Source: Desulfosudis oleivorans Hxd3 (GTDB lineage Bacteria; Desulfobacterota; Desulfobacteria; Desulfobacterales; Desulfosudaceae). From it: DNA of 64,000 nt. The position numbers were made by a program, and so were the translations under genes. Under the pieces are notes generated by a model. That model did no database searches, was not told the DNA's origin, and saw only the letters and a program-made list of their open reading frames with translations. The DNA is taken from the NCBI RefSeq assembly GCF_000018405.1, contig NC_009943.1:1429001-1493000 (forward strand), in the 5' to 3' direction. Position 1 is the first letter of the stretch, and each line of letters starts with the position of its first letter. Of the stretch, positions 16,486 to 24,505 are shown piece by piece.

Positions 16486-16791
16486 TTACTCGTCGTGATT
16501 TGCAAAGTACGCCGTCGCTTTTTTTAAGAAGTCACGCTCCTTCCTGAGACGTTCAACTTCCTTTTTAAGCCTCCGGATCTCTTCTTTTTCTGATACGGAA
16601 TAATTTGTCCCGTCTGCGACCGTAAATTGATGCTTAGCCAGCTTATTAAACTGAGATCGCCAGTTGTAGACCTGGCCGACATGAATCCCCAGTTCCCTGG
16701 CCACGTCAGCCGAGGTCCGGTCTGGTAAATCAGCCAACCGGACCGCCTCTCTCCGATAAGACTCCGAATATATTCTTTTCTTCCCAGCCAT
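16486..16791 (-). CDS. IS3-family transposase OrfA (HTH_Tnp_1)
   Basis: DNA-binding half of the transposase, 101 residues. Helix-turn-helix DVARELGIHVGQVYNWRSQF at about residues 29-48, then a leucine-zipper-like coiled coil (EEIRRLKKEVERLRKERDFL). The slippery A7G sequence falls in the codons for LKKA, 11 codons before the stop, allowing -1 frameshift into orfB. GGAGG precedes the ATG. Confidence 0.92.
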   Translation of the reverse strand: MAGKKRIYSESYRREAVRLADLPDRTSADVARELGIHVGQVYNWRSQFNKLAKHQFTVADGTNYSVSEKEEIRRLKKEVERLRKERDFLKKATAYFANHDE

Positions 16792-16859
16792 TTGACACCT
16801 CCTTTTAGGTATATAAACCTAATTTAATAAGGTGTCCACTTTCCGTGGGTAACTCCGGC

Positions 16860-16934
16860 ACCCAACGTTCCACATCACCGGCTGGCAATGGAGCACAGCA
16901 AAATTGCCAGTCCGAGTTGATGTGGTTGTTAGAA
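16860..16934 (-). other. attC-like integron recombination site 1
   Basis: Clearest of the three sites. On the minus strand: inverse core TTCTAAC (16934-16928), arm CCACATCAactcggaCTGGCAAT, short loop, arm ATTGCCAGccggTGATGTGG, and core GTTGGGT (16866-16860), a full match to GTTRRRY. The inverse core is an exact complement of GTTAGAA, which opens the same cassette at 17423. It starts 10 bp after the stop of the cassette gene. Confidence 0.8.
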
Positions 16935-16944
16935 GCTGCCGCCA

Positions 16945-17409
16945 TTATGGTTCAAGTTTGGATAAAGGTACGGATTCTTTAAGTAGACGAGTAATTTCAT
17001 CCATTCCTTCATACCCCTTTATTTTAAACCCAAAATTTTTTCTGATATTTATAAGGATGGAATTTATAGCCCCCTTTTTACGTTGAAACCTTATAGAATC
17101 AATGTCCTGTAAATCAAACTCATTTTCAATTTCGCCTTGTTGAAGAATCAGAAAGTTATTGTGGATAAGTAATCGGTGCGAGAGCATTCTTTGTTTCGTC
17201 CTGGCAAAATCTTTGTGAATATATTTAATAAAGACGCCAAATAATAATACGAAAGCCGCCGCTGTAAAAACTCTTGTGATAGATGGTTTTGGGCCTATTA
17301 TCCCAACCGTCCCAATTATTAAAATCAATAAAACGAATACGGCAGCAAGAAAGCTTTCTCTTCTTTTTATCTCAATCTGTTTTTGGCTTAGTTTAAATTC
17401 CATTTTCAT
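16945..17409 (-). CDS. cassette A: PH-like membrane protein, unknown
   Basis: AT-rich gene for a 154-residue protein with two adjacent membrane segments (residues about 20-40 and 46-63) followed by a soluble part (HRLLIHNNFLILQQGEIENEF, DLQDIDSIRFQRKK) that resembles bacterial PH-type domains. Not assigned to a named family. It starts 14 bp after the cassette core GTTAGAA and ends 10 bp before attC 1, so it is the first cassette next to the attI-like region. No strong ribosome site, which is common for first-cassette genes. Confidence 0.7.
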   Translation of the reverse strand: MKMEFKLSQKQIEIKRRESFLAAVFVLLILIIGTVGIIGPKPSITRVFTAAAFVLLFGVFIKYIHKDFARTKQRMLSHRLLIHNNFLILQQGEIENEFDLQDIDSIRFQRKKGAINSILINIRKNFGFKIKGYEGMDEITRLLKESVPLSKLEP

Positions 17410-17423
17410 ATTAAACTTCTAAC

Positions 17424-17582
17424 CATTGATTCTCAGGTCGTTTTGCCCTGACAACACCCTTCTAGGGCTATTATACGGGCAATTTTCCCCTATAATTTAT
17501 TATACAGGCAACTTGCCCTGACAGTTTTCCCCTGGAGAATTAATGTCTTGAATTGAAAGGTTTATAGGTTAAGGAACATAGT
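17424..17582. other. attI-like region between intI stub and first cassette
   Basis: AT-rich stretch built of direct repeats: TTGCCCTGACA twice (17442 and about 17513), TATTATACnGGCAA twice (about 17470 and 17500), TTTTCCCCT twice (about 17483 and 17525). Direct repeats in this place recall the integrase-binding repeats of attI sites. Several TATAAT-like hexamers are present on both strands, but no -35 box at good spacing was found for either intI or the cassettes. Confidence 0.5.
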
Positions 17583-17681
17583 ATGTCAAGAGAAAACCAA
17601 CCCCGTATCATGGACCAGGCGGGGGAGGTCATGCGGCTGCACCATTATTCGATCCATACGGAAAAAACCTATTGTGATTGA
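17583..17681 (+). pseudogene. intI: integron integrase N-terminal remnant (intI)
   Basis: An open frame of 32 codons with a good ribosome site (AAGGA seven bases before the ATG). Residues RIMDQAGEVMRLHHYS followed by IHTEKTYCD match the start of the SAM-like N-terminal domain of integron integrases (pattern LDQ-x-R-x2-R-x3-HYS-x-RTE-x-AY). It stops at a TGA where the family has tryptophan, and the following sequence is family C repeat, so the catalytic tyrosine recombinase domain is absent. It is divergent from the cassettes, as intI is in integrons. Confidence 0.75.
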
Positions 17682-17713
17682 TTGCTTTGAATCTGCAATA
17701 AAGCAGATGCGAA

Positions 17714-17828
17714 GGAGATTGCTTCGTCGCTTTCGCTCCTCGCAATGACGGAAAGTGCTGGCGGAGGAGATTGCTTCGTCGCTTCGCTCCTCGCAATGAC
17801 AAAAAGGGCTGGCGCTCCTTGCAATGAC
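17714..17828. repeat. dispersed repeat, family C, tandem copies
   Basis: Two near-identical 35-36 bp copies (17714-17749, 17766-17800) of GGAGATTGCTTCGTCGCTT continuing to CGCTCCTCGCAATGAC, plus a partial third ending at 17828. They lie between the intI stub and the stop of the RND transporter gene. Confidence 0.85.
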
Positions 17829-17867
17829 GGGAAGAACTTTATTCCTCGATGAGGAAAGGAAATCCTC

Positions 17868-20800
17868 TTACTGTTCCTCCGCCTGGGTAAGGCGGCCCAT
17901 CTTTCTCGACAGCCGGTCGGCCAGGGTGTAGAGGGTGGGCACCACCACCAGGGTGAGGAAGGTGGCCAGCATCAGGCCGAAGATCACCACAATGGCCATG
18001 GAGCGCCAGTACTGGGAGGACTCGCTGACCAGGGAGATGGAGAGATCCGTGAAGTTGATAGAGACCCCGGTAACCATGGGCAGCAGCCCCAGGATGGTGG
18101 TGACCGCGGTGAGGATGACCGGCCGGAGCCGGGTGGCACCGCCGGCGATCACAGCGTCCCGCAGGGCCATGCCCCCGGCCCGCAGCTTGTTGGTGTAGTC
18201 GATCAGCACAATGGCGTTGTTGACCACCACGCCGGCCAGGGAGATGATGCCCACCCCGGTCATGATGATGGAAAAGGGCGCGTTGATCAGGGTCAGCCCC
18301 AGAAAGGCGCCGCCCAGGGAGAGCAGCACCGAGGTCATGATAATAAAGGGTTGCATCACCGAGTTGAACAGGGTCACCAGGATCAGAAAAATCAGAAACA
18401 CGGCAATGACAAAGGCCTTTGACAGAAAGGCGCCCGCCTCGTCCTGCTCTTCGCTTTCACCGGTAAAGGTGATCTGGTATCCCGGGGGCAGGGTAAATTC
18501 CGCCAGCAGCTTTTCCGCCTGCATGCGCAGCACGCTGCCCGGCACCTTGGTTTCATCCACGTTGGCCTTGACCGTGATCACCCGTTTGTAGTCGATGCGG
18601 GTGATGTCGCCGATGGTGCCGGTGTGGCGGATCTGGGCCAGGGTGGTCAGGGGCACCAGCTCCCCGTTGGGCGCCGGGATCAGCAGTTTCTGCAGCACGT
18701 CGGTGGTCCGGCGGTCGGCCTCTGACAGCCGCACGCTGATGTCATAATCTTCACCCGCCTCCCGGTAGGTGGAGACATTGACCCCGTTGTAGGCGGTTTT
18801 CAGGGCATAGCCGATGGCGCCGGTGGTAAGGCCGAATTCCGAGGCCTTTTGCCGGTCCACGGTGATCTCAATGGCGGGAATGGAGGCCACATAGTCGTCC
18901 CGCACGTCCTGAATGTGGGGAAGCTGGGAAATAACCTCCCCAATCTTCTGGGCCATCTGCCCCAGGAGCTGGTAGTCGGTGCCGGATATTTCAATGTTGA
19001 TCGGCGCCCCCGTGGGCGGGCCCTGGTCTTCTTCCTTGATGGAAATGCGGGCGCCGGGAATCTCGCGAACGCGTTTCCGGATCTCTTCGATCTCCACAAA
19101 GGTGGGGTGTTGCCGCTCCTCCAGGTCTATGAACTGGACCCCCAGGTGGCTGGCGCTGGTCTGGGAAAAGATGCTGGTGCTGGCCTTGAGCGCGCTGGTG
19201 GCATACACGTGTTCGATGTTTGAAAGGTCGCTGGGGCCGTTAAACACGCTGCCGGTCCTGGTTTTGTGGGAGGTGGGCTCGTAAGCGGCCTCGTACAGGT
19301 CCAGGGGAATATGGTCGTTTGCCTCGGGGTGGTCGGCCGGCACGCCGGACACGGCAATCTCCACCCGGCGCACGATCTTGTCGATATAGTCGATGTCAGC
19401 CCCTTCGGGAGGGTCCACATTGACATAAATGCTGTTGGGTTGAATGGACGGAAAGAGTTCCACTGGCCGCTCCACCCCCACCATAATCAGCCACAGCAGA
19501 ATGCAGAAAACCATCATGGCAAAGGAGCCGAACAGCACCTTGCCGGGGTTCTCCAGCACCTCGTGCATCATCCGGTCATACAGGGTCAGAATGCGGCCCT
19601 CGATGGCCACCGGGCGTTCTCCCTCTTTTGCGATCTCTTCGGCGGTTTTTTTCTGCCCGGAAGGCAGGGCGCCGGTCTTCAGCTTCATGAAGTAGGTGGT
19701 CAGGGCCGGGTTGATCACCAGGGCCACAAACAGGCTGGAGGAGAGGGTCACCACCAGGGTGATGGGCAGGTATTTCATGAACTCTCCCATGATGCCGGGC
19801 CAGAACATCATGGGGAAAAAGGCGGCCACCGTGGTGAGGGTGGAGCCGATGACCGGGTAGGCCACCTCCGATGTGCCGGCTATGGCCGCCTGAAGCCGGG
19901 GCACCCCCTGTTCCATGTAGCGGTAGCAGTTTTCCACGATCACGATGGCGTTGTCCACCAGCATGCCCAGGGCCAGGGTCAGGGAAAAAAGCACCACCAT
20001 GTTCAATGTCACGCCCAGGACATAAAGCACGATAAAGGAGAGCAGCATGGAAAAGGGAATGGCCAGGCCCACCAGCAGGGCGTTTCTCAGCCCCAGGGAA
20101 AAGAGCAGCACCCCCACCACCAGCAGCAGGCCGGACAGAATGTTGTTTTCCAGGTCCTTGACCATGCTGTGAATCTCTTCTGCCTGGTCCATGAGCTTGG
20201 TCACGGTGATGTTCGAGGGCCACTGGGCGCGGTGCCTGGCGATCACCGCGTCCACGGCCTCGGCGATGATGATGATGTTTTCACCGGCCCGTTTTTTGAC
20301 CGAAATGTTGACCGCAGTGTGACCGTCCAGCCGGGACCGGCTGGTTTCGTCCTTGAAATCATCCACCACCACGGCCACGTCCTTTAAATAGACGGGCCGG
20401 CCCTGATGGCTCGCCACCACCAGGCCGTACACCTCTTCAGGCGTTTCAAACTCTCCGGGCACCCGGATCTGGAACCGGCCGTCGCCCAGGGTCACGGTAC
20501 CGCCGGTGGTGTTCTGGTTTTCACCGGGCACCACGGTCTGAAAGGCGGTGATGGGAATGTGGTAATAGGCCAGTTTGTCCGGATCCACCTCAATGCGGAT
20601 CTCCCGCTCTCGCGTGCCGGTGACATCGGCCTCCAGCACGCCGGTGATGCCCTCTATCTCATCTTCCAGGTCGTCGGCGATTTTTTTCAACGTGCGCATG
20701 CCGTAAGGACCGGAAAGCGAGTAGATCACGATGGGCATGTCCGAGAAGTTGACCTCGTATACCGCCGGGTCATTCTCCATGTCGGTGGGAAGGTCCGGCA

Positions 20801-21146
20801 TGGCCTCATCCACCTTGTTTTTTACCTTCTGCAGGACATCGTCGATGTCGGTGCCGGGAATAAACTCGATGTCGATGTAGGAGATGCCCTCGGAGCTGAC
20901 CGACATGACCTGTTTGACGTCATCGAGATTTTTGAGCTTGTTTTCAATGGGAATGGTGATGGAGGTCTCAATGTCCTGGGAAGCCACCCCCCGGTAGGTG
21001 GTGGAGACAAACACGTGGGGAATTTCTATGTCCGGCGCGCTTTCCCGGGGCAGGGCCATGTAGCACCAGGTGCCGGTGACAAAAATAATGATCGCCAGCA
21101 CCATCACGCTGACGCGGTTTTTTATGGCGGTATCGGAAACAATCAT
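17868..21146 (-). CDS. RND-family efflux transporter, inner-membrane subunit
   Basis: Proton-driven exporter of 1,092 residues with the AcrB layout: membrane helix at residues 12-30, periplasmic loop, a six-helix bundle around residues 335-550, a second large loop and a C-terminal helix bundle (about 900-1080). TM4 has MLVDNAIVIVEN, with one of the two usual proton-relay aspartates replaced by asparagine, as in many non-AcrB HAE-type pumps. Substrate not deducible. Its ATG overlaps the adaptor stop (ATGA). Last gene of the tetR-tolC-mfp-rnd set; slightly longer than the usual 1,030-1,050. Confidence 0.93.
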   Translation of the reverse strand: MIVSDTAIKNRVSVMVLAIIIFVTGTWCYMALPRESAPDIEIPHVFVSTTYRGVASQDIETSITIPIENKLKNLDDVKQVMSVSSEGISYIDIEFIPGTDIDDVLQKVKNKVDEAMPDLPTDMENDPAVYEVNFSDMPIVIYSLSGPYGMRTLKKIADDLEDEIEGITGVLEADVTGTREREIRIEVDPDKLAYYHIPITAFQTVVPGENQNTTGGTVTLGDGRFQIRVPGEFETPEEVYGLVVASHQGRPVYLKDVAVVVDDFKDETSRSRLDGHTAVNISVKKRAGENIIIIAEAVDAVIARHRAQWPSNITVTKLMDQAEEIHSMVKDLENNILSGLLLVVGVLLFSLGLRNALLVGLAIPFSMLLSFIVLYVLGVTLNMVVLFSLTLALGMLVDNAIVIVENCYRYMEQGVPRLQAAIAGTSEVAYPVIGSTLTTVAAFFPMMFWPGIMGEFMKYLPITLVVTLSSSLFVALVINPALTTYFMKLKTGALPSGQKKTAEEIAKEGERPVAIEGRILTLYDRMMHEVLENPGKVLFGSFAMMVFCILLWLIMVGVERPVELFPSIQPNSIYVNVDPPEGADIDYIDKIVRRVEIAVSGVPADHPEANDHIPLDLYEAAYEPTSHKTRTGSVFNGPSDLSNIEHVYATSALKASTSIFSQTSASHLGVQFIDLEERQHPTFVEIEEIRKRVREIPGARISIKEEDQGPPTGAPINIEISGTDYQLLGQMAQKIGEVISQLPHIQDVRDDYVASIPAIEITVDRQKASEFGLTTGAIGYALKTAYNGVNVSTYREAGEDYDISVRLSEADRRTTDVLQKLLIPAPNGELVPLTTLAQIRHTGTIGDITRIDYKRVITVKANVDETKVPGSVLRMQAEKLLAEFTLPPGYQITFTGESEEQDEAGAFLSKAFVIAVFLIFLILVTLFNSVMQPFIIMTSVLLSLGGAFLGLTLINAPFSIIMTGVGIISLAGVVVNNAIVLIDYTNKLRAGGMALRDAVIAGGATRLRPVILTAVTTILGLLPMVTGVSINFTDLSISLVSESSQYWRSMAIVVIFGLMLATFLTLVVVPTLYTLADRLSRKMGRLTQAEEQ

Positions 21147-22282
21147 TGCATTGCCGCCTCAGGATCGGTAACGGTTCGCGTGACATTGACGGGCTGGCCG
21201 TCGGCCACCTGCTTCTGGCCCATCACCACTACCTGCTCGCCGAAGGCAAGGCCGGAGGAGATCTCCACGTTAAATCCCTCCGTGATGCCCAGGGTCACTT
21301 CACGGCGGTGGACCATCCCCTCTTTTTCCACCATAACGGTATGAACGGCGTTGGATGTCACCGCGTAAAGGGGTATCACCACTGCGTTTTCAACGGTTTT
21401 CTTGACCACGTTCACCCGGGCGAACATGTCCGGCAGAATGCGGGCATCCGGGTTTTTCACCAGGATTTCCAGGTCATAGAGCCGGGCCATGGGGTCGGCG
21501 GTTTTGGACAGAAAGTGTTTTTTCCCGGAAAAGGTCTGGCCGCCCAGGGCCGCAATGGTCACGGTAAATTCTTCAAGCCCGCGCACTGACGGCACGTCGG
21601 ACTCGGGAATGCCCACGGTGACCTTTACCGGGTCGATCTGCAGAATTTCGGCCACTTCCTGGCCGGGGGCCAGCACCTGGCCCTTTTCAATAAACACCCG
21701 GTTGATAATGCCGGCAATGGGCGCCCGGATAACACACCGGTCCAGGTCCAGGGCGGCGGTTTCCATGGCGGCCCGGTAGTTCTCCACCGCGGCATTGGCC
21801 GCGTCCAGGTCCGACTTGCTGGCCAGCTGTTCCCTGTAAAGCTCGGTCAGGCGCTGCTGCGTGGCAAGGGCCGACTCCAGGGATGCGTTGGCCGCGTCAT
21901 AGGCGTTCTTATATTTGCGCGAATCAATGACCGCCAGCTTTTCGTTCTTTTTCACCACGGCCCCGTCACGGGCGTTTTTTTCAAGCACCTCGCCCGCCAC
22001 CTGGGACACCACGTTGAGGTTGACCCAGGCCGACAGGGTGCCGGGCAGGTTGATGCGGTCGGAAATGTCGCGGGGGGCCACCGTGTAAGTCACCACGTTC
22101 ACTGCGGCCTGGTCCTGCCCCAGTTCGGCCTGGCGCCGGGTATCCACCCCCGCTTTCCGTGCCATGAAAATAACAATCAGCAGAACAATGACCAGCGCGG
22201 GCACTCCGTAGCCGAGAATGGCCCGCAGGGTCCGTTTGGCAAGGGGCCTTTTGATCGGCCCTTCTGTGTATGGCGTATTCAT
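21143..22282 (-). CDS. RND periplasmic adaptor (membrane fusion protein)
   Basis: Adaptor of 379 residues linking the inner-membrane pump to the outer-membrane channel. One N-terminal membrane anchor (VPALVIVLLIVIFMA), then barrel-sandwich halves (LNVVSQVAGEVLEKNARDGAVV and APIAGIINRVFIEKGQVL) either side of a coiled hairpin (SLESALATQQRLTELYREQ), and a beta-barrel (VTVGIPESDVPSVRGL). I chose the ATG at 22282, which overlaps the tolC stop (ATGA); the open frame upstream is inside the tolC-like gene. Confidence 0.92.
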   Translation of the reverse strand: MNTPYTEGPIKRPLAKRTLRAILGYGVPALVIVLLIVIFMARKAGVDTRRQAELGQDQAAVNVVTYTVAPRDISDRINLPGTLSAWVNLNVVSQVAGEVLEKNARDGAVVKKNEKLAVIDSRKYKNAYDAANASLESALATQQRLTELYREQLASKSDLDAANAAVENYRAAMETAALDLDRCVIRAPIAGIINRVFIEKGQVLAPGQEVAEILQIDPVKVTVGIPESDVPSVRGLEEFTVTIAALGGQTFSGKKHFLSKTADPMARLYDLEILVKNPDARILPDMFARVNVVKKTVENAVVIPLYAVTSNAVHTVMVEKEGMVHRREVTLGITEGFNVEISSGLAFGEQVVVMGQKQVADGQPVNVTRTVTDPEAAMQ

Positions 22283-23595
22283 GTGTTGTCCAGAACTCCC
22301 ATGACGGTTTCCAAAAAGACGCCGGTCACCTTTTCCAGGCGCAGGGCGGCAACGGCGCACGCGTATTCGGCGGCGGCCAGCTCCTTGGCCGCCTGGGTAT
22401 AAAGGGTGTTGGCGTCAATCCTGTCGATGCTGGTGGCCAGGCCGTTGTCAAACTGTTTGGAGACCGCGTTAAAGTTTTCCCGGGCAAAGCGCAGCTTGTC
22501 GGCCAGGGCATTGCGCCGTTCCAGTTTTGAAAAGAGTTCGCGCCATGCCTGTTCCACTTCCACCCGAATGTCTTTTTCAAGGGCCTCCCGTCCCAGCCGG
22601 GCCTTTTCCAGTTCGGCTTTGGCCGTGCCGGTGTTGGCCTTTCGCAGCCCGCCGTCAAAGATCGGCACGTTGACGGTCACGCTGCCGTAAATGCTCTCAT
22701 CTTCCGGAGAGAACACCTCCGGGTCGGCCTCGGTGCTGGTGTACCCGCCTTCCAGCGACACCGTGGGCCAGTAGGCGCTTTTTTCCAGCTTTATCTGGGA
22801 CTGGGCCATCTTTTCCGCCACCCTGCCGGCCTTCAGGTCGGCCCGCTGTTGCAGGGCCTGGTGTTGAAGCTGCTCCAGGCGTTCGGCGGCCAGGGGCGTG
22901 ATGCCCATGGTGTCGGGGGGAACAAGGGCAAAGTTCCCCTCAAGGCCAACGGCCCGGCCAAGGGACGACTCGGCCAGGAAGCGGGCGTTTCGCGCATCGG
23001 TCAGGTCAGCCTGGGCGCTGGAAAGCTCGGCTTCCACCCGGTACACATCGGGCCGGGTCACCACGCCCAGCCGCAGCCGGGCCTCTACCGCGGCCTTGTG
23101 CTGTTCCAGCCGATCCATGTTCTCTTCGGCCGCCTTTTCCATCTCGGTGGCCTTGAGCGCGTCGTAATAGGTGGCGGCCACCATCAGAAGGTAGCTCTCC
23201 TTTGCCGCGCGCAGCTGGTGCTCCCTGCCTTCGATATTGTCCGCGGCAATGCCGAAGGCCAGCAGCTCCCGGCCGTTCAGGGTAAATGTATAGGTCAGCA
23301 GCCCGCCCCAGGTGTTGGACCAGTCGGGCTGAACGGTATTGGTTTCCGTATAGTGCGTGTAGCTGTTAAAGGCCGAGACCTTGGGCACCAGGGCGGAAAA
23401 GGCGGCCTTTTTGTAATTTTGCGCAATACCCAGATCGGCCTCGGAAATTTTGATGGCCTCGGCCCGCTCCAGGGCCAGCCGGTAAAGACCGGGCAGGTCG
23501 TATGCCGCCGGCGGTGCCTGCATCTCTTCCGCATTGACGCTCATGACCATGCAGGCCATGCAGACAAAGGCGGTTGTAATAAAACGCGTTTTCAT
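22279..23595 (-). CDS. TolC-family outer-membrane efflux protein
   Basis: Outer-membrane channel of 438 residues with signal peptide (MKTRFITTAFVCMACMVMSV before NAEE). Two OEP repeats are visible by the recurring long helices (ATEMEKAAEENMDRLEQHKA, ARLRLGVVTRPDVYRVEAEL and FDNGLATSIDRIDANTLYTQ). Start chosen at the ATG at 23595, giving a proper signal sequence; longer open frame upstream is not plausible. First structural gene of the efflux operon, 155 bp after the TetR gene; that gap contains only low-complexity CTCTGTGTCTCTGTGG-type sequence. Confidence 0.92.
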   Translation of the reverse strand: MKTRFITTAFVCMACMVMSVNAEEMQAPPAAYDLPGLYRLALERAEAIKISEADLGIAQNYKKAAFSALVPKVSAFNSYTHYTETNTVQPDWSNTWGGLLTYTFTLNGRELLAFGIAADNIEGREHQLRAAKESYLLMVAATYYDALKATEMEKAAEENMDRLEQHKAAVEARLRLGVVTRPDVYRVEAELSSAQADLTDARNARFLAESSLGRAVGLEGNFALVPPDTMGITPLAAERLEQLQHQALQQRADLKAGRVAEKMAQSQIKLEKSAYWPTVSLEGGYTSTEADPEVFSPEDESIYGSVTVNVPIFDGGLRKANTGTAKAELEKARLGREALEKDIRVEVEQAWRELFSKLERRNALADKLRFARENFNAVSKQFDNGLATSIDRIDANTLYTQAAKELAAAEYACAVAALRLEKVTGVFLETVMGVLDNT

Positions 23596-23750
23596 AAATT
23601 TTGCTCGTGTTCTGCTTTTAAACCACCCGTTCGCTGCGCTCACTCGAGACACGGAGGCACGGAGAATCTTTCTTTTTCAGGAGGTGCCCAAAAAGAAAGA
23701 GAATAGCTTTTTTCTCTGTTCCTCTGTGTCTCTGTGGTTCACTATCAGGA

Positions 23751-24371
23751 TCAGTTTTCTGCCAGCATGCCGTTGATCAGCAGCTCCATGTAGGTTCTGG
23801 ATGTCTTTTCAATTTTAAACTCCGGGTCAAACCAGGCCTGCACCCCCAGGCCGTCCCACGATCCCACAACGGCCGCGGCAATGGCCTTGGAGTTGATGCT
23901 TTTTTTGAATACGCCGCCGGCCACGCCTTCCTGAATAATGCCGCCCACGATCCGGCGGAACCTTTCGTAAATATTTTTGAACTCTTTTTCCATCCGGACC
24001 CGCATCTCCGGCGAGGCCGATACCGTGGCGGCCCAGAACTCCATGCTCAGGGTGTAAAGGTGCCGGTGCTGCACGATCCATGAGACAATGGCGCTGTTAA
24101 GGGCCGTCAGCCGAAGGGCCGCGGTTTTGCCGGCCGCTTTTTCCAGGGCCGCTTCAGCGGTGTCGCCGCTTTCCTGGACCACATACTGAAACACCGCGAA
24201 AAACAGGTCGTCTTTGCTCTTAAAATATTCATACACCGTGCCCTTGCCGATGCCCGCGGCCACGGCCACCTCGGCCACCAGGGTCTTGTTGTACCCCTTT
24301 TCGGCAAACACCTCGGCCGCCGCCTGGACAATCAGCTTTTTTCGCTCTTTTCGACTGGGGCGTTTCGTCAT
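23751..24371 (-). CDS. TetR-family regulator of the efflux operon
   Basis: Repressor of 206 residues. HTH at residues about 25-48 (LVAEVAVAAGIGKGTVYEYF) with the standard KSKDDLFFAVF extension; ligand-binding C-terminal helices (SWIVQHRHLYTLSMEFWAA). Upstream of and co-directional with the tolC-mfp-rnd genes. A near-consensus promoter and a GACCGGCCGGTC operator precede the gene (24439-24488), consistent with autoregulation and control of the pump. Confidence 0.9.
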   Translation of the reverse strand: MTKRPSRKERKKLIVQAAAEVFAEKGYNKTLVAEVAVAAGIGKGTVYEYFKSKDDLFFAVFQYVVQESGDTAEAALEKAAGKTAALRLTALNSAIVSWIVQHRHLYTLSMEFWAATVSASPEMRVRMEKEFKNIYERFRRIVGGIIQEGVAGGVFKKSINSKAIAAAVVGSWDGLGVQAWFDPEFKIEKTSRTYMELLINGMLAEN

Positions 24372-24438
24372 TTAATGCCTGTTCTTAAGTTGACAGTGTG
24401 CCGCCTGCGCGGGACACAAAAAAAGCAAACTTCCGACC

Positions 24439-24450
24439 GACCGGCCGGTC
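24439..24450. promoter_or_regulatory. TetR-type operator
   Basis: GACCGGCCGGTC, a perfect 12-bp palindrome of the sort bound by TetR/AcrR repressors, flanked by a further GACC on one side. It lies about 10-20 bp downstream of the -10 box and 68 bp before the tetR start. Confidence 0.6.
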
Positions 24451-24459
24451 AGTTTCTGT

Positions 24460-24488
24460 ACTATACAGACGGAAAGCCGATGTGTCAA
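24460..24488 (-). promoter_or_regulatory. strong sigma-70 promoter of tetR/efflux operon
   Basis: Minus strand TTGACA (24488-24483), 17-bp spacer, TATAGT (24465-24460), immediately upstream of the operator. The left end of the insertion sequence at 24506 lies only 18 bp upstream of the -35 box. Confidence 0.7.
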
Positions 24489-24505
24489 AAACTTTTTGCT
24501 ATTTA

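Larger units (their letters stand above)
15605..16852 (-). mobile_element. IS3-family insertion sequence
   Basis: 1,248-bp element with matching ends: TTACCCAC + two bases + AAAGTGGACAC at the left and its inverted copy at 16832-16852 (two mismatches). It codes the usual orfA and orfB. The flanks (GTC left, CTC right) show no 3-bp target duplication, which suggests a deletion or recombination after insertion. It lies between the leading core of one cassette and the start of cassette B's gene. Confidence 0.9.

Noticed and set aside
17470-17510. LexA box in the attI-like region (CTGTATAATAAATTATAG)
   Set aside because: The half-sites are spaced wrongly and only one matches; better explained as part of the direct repeats.
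17714-17828. CRISPR array
   Set aside because: Only two to three copies with short unequal gaps; same repeat is dispersed elsewhere.
19266-20387. Long plus-strand open frame of 373 codons
   Set aside because: It is antisense to the RND transporter and arises from its GC-rich codon pattern; no motif or ribosome site.
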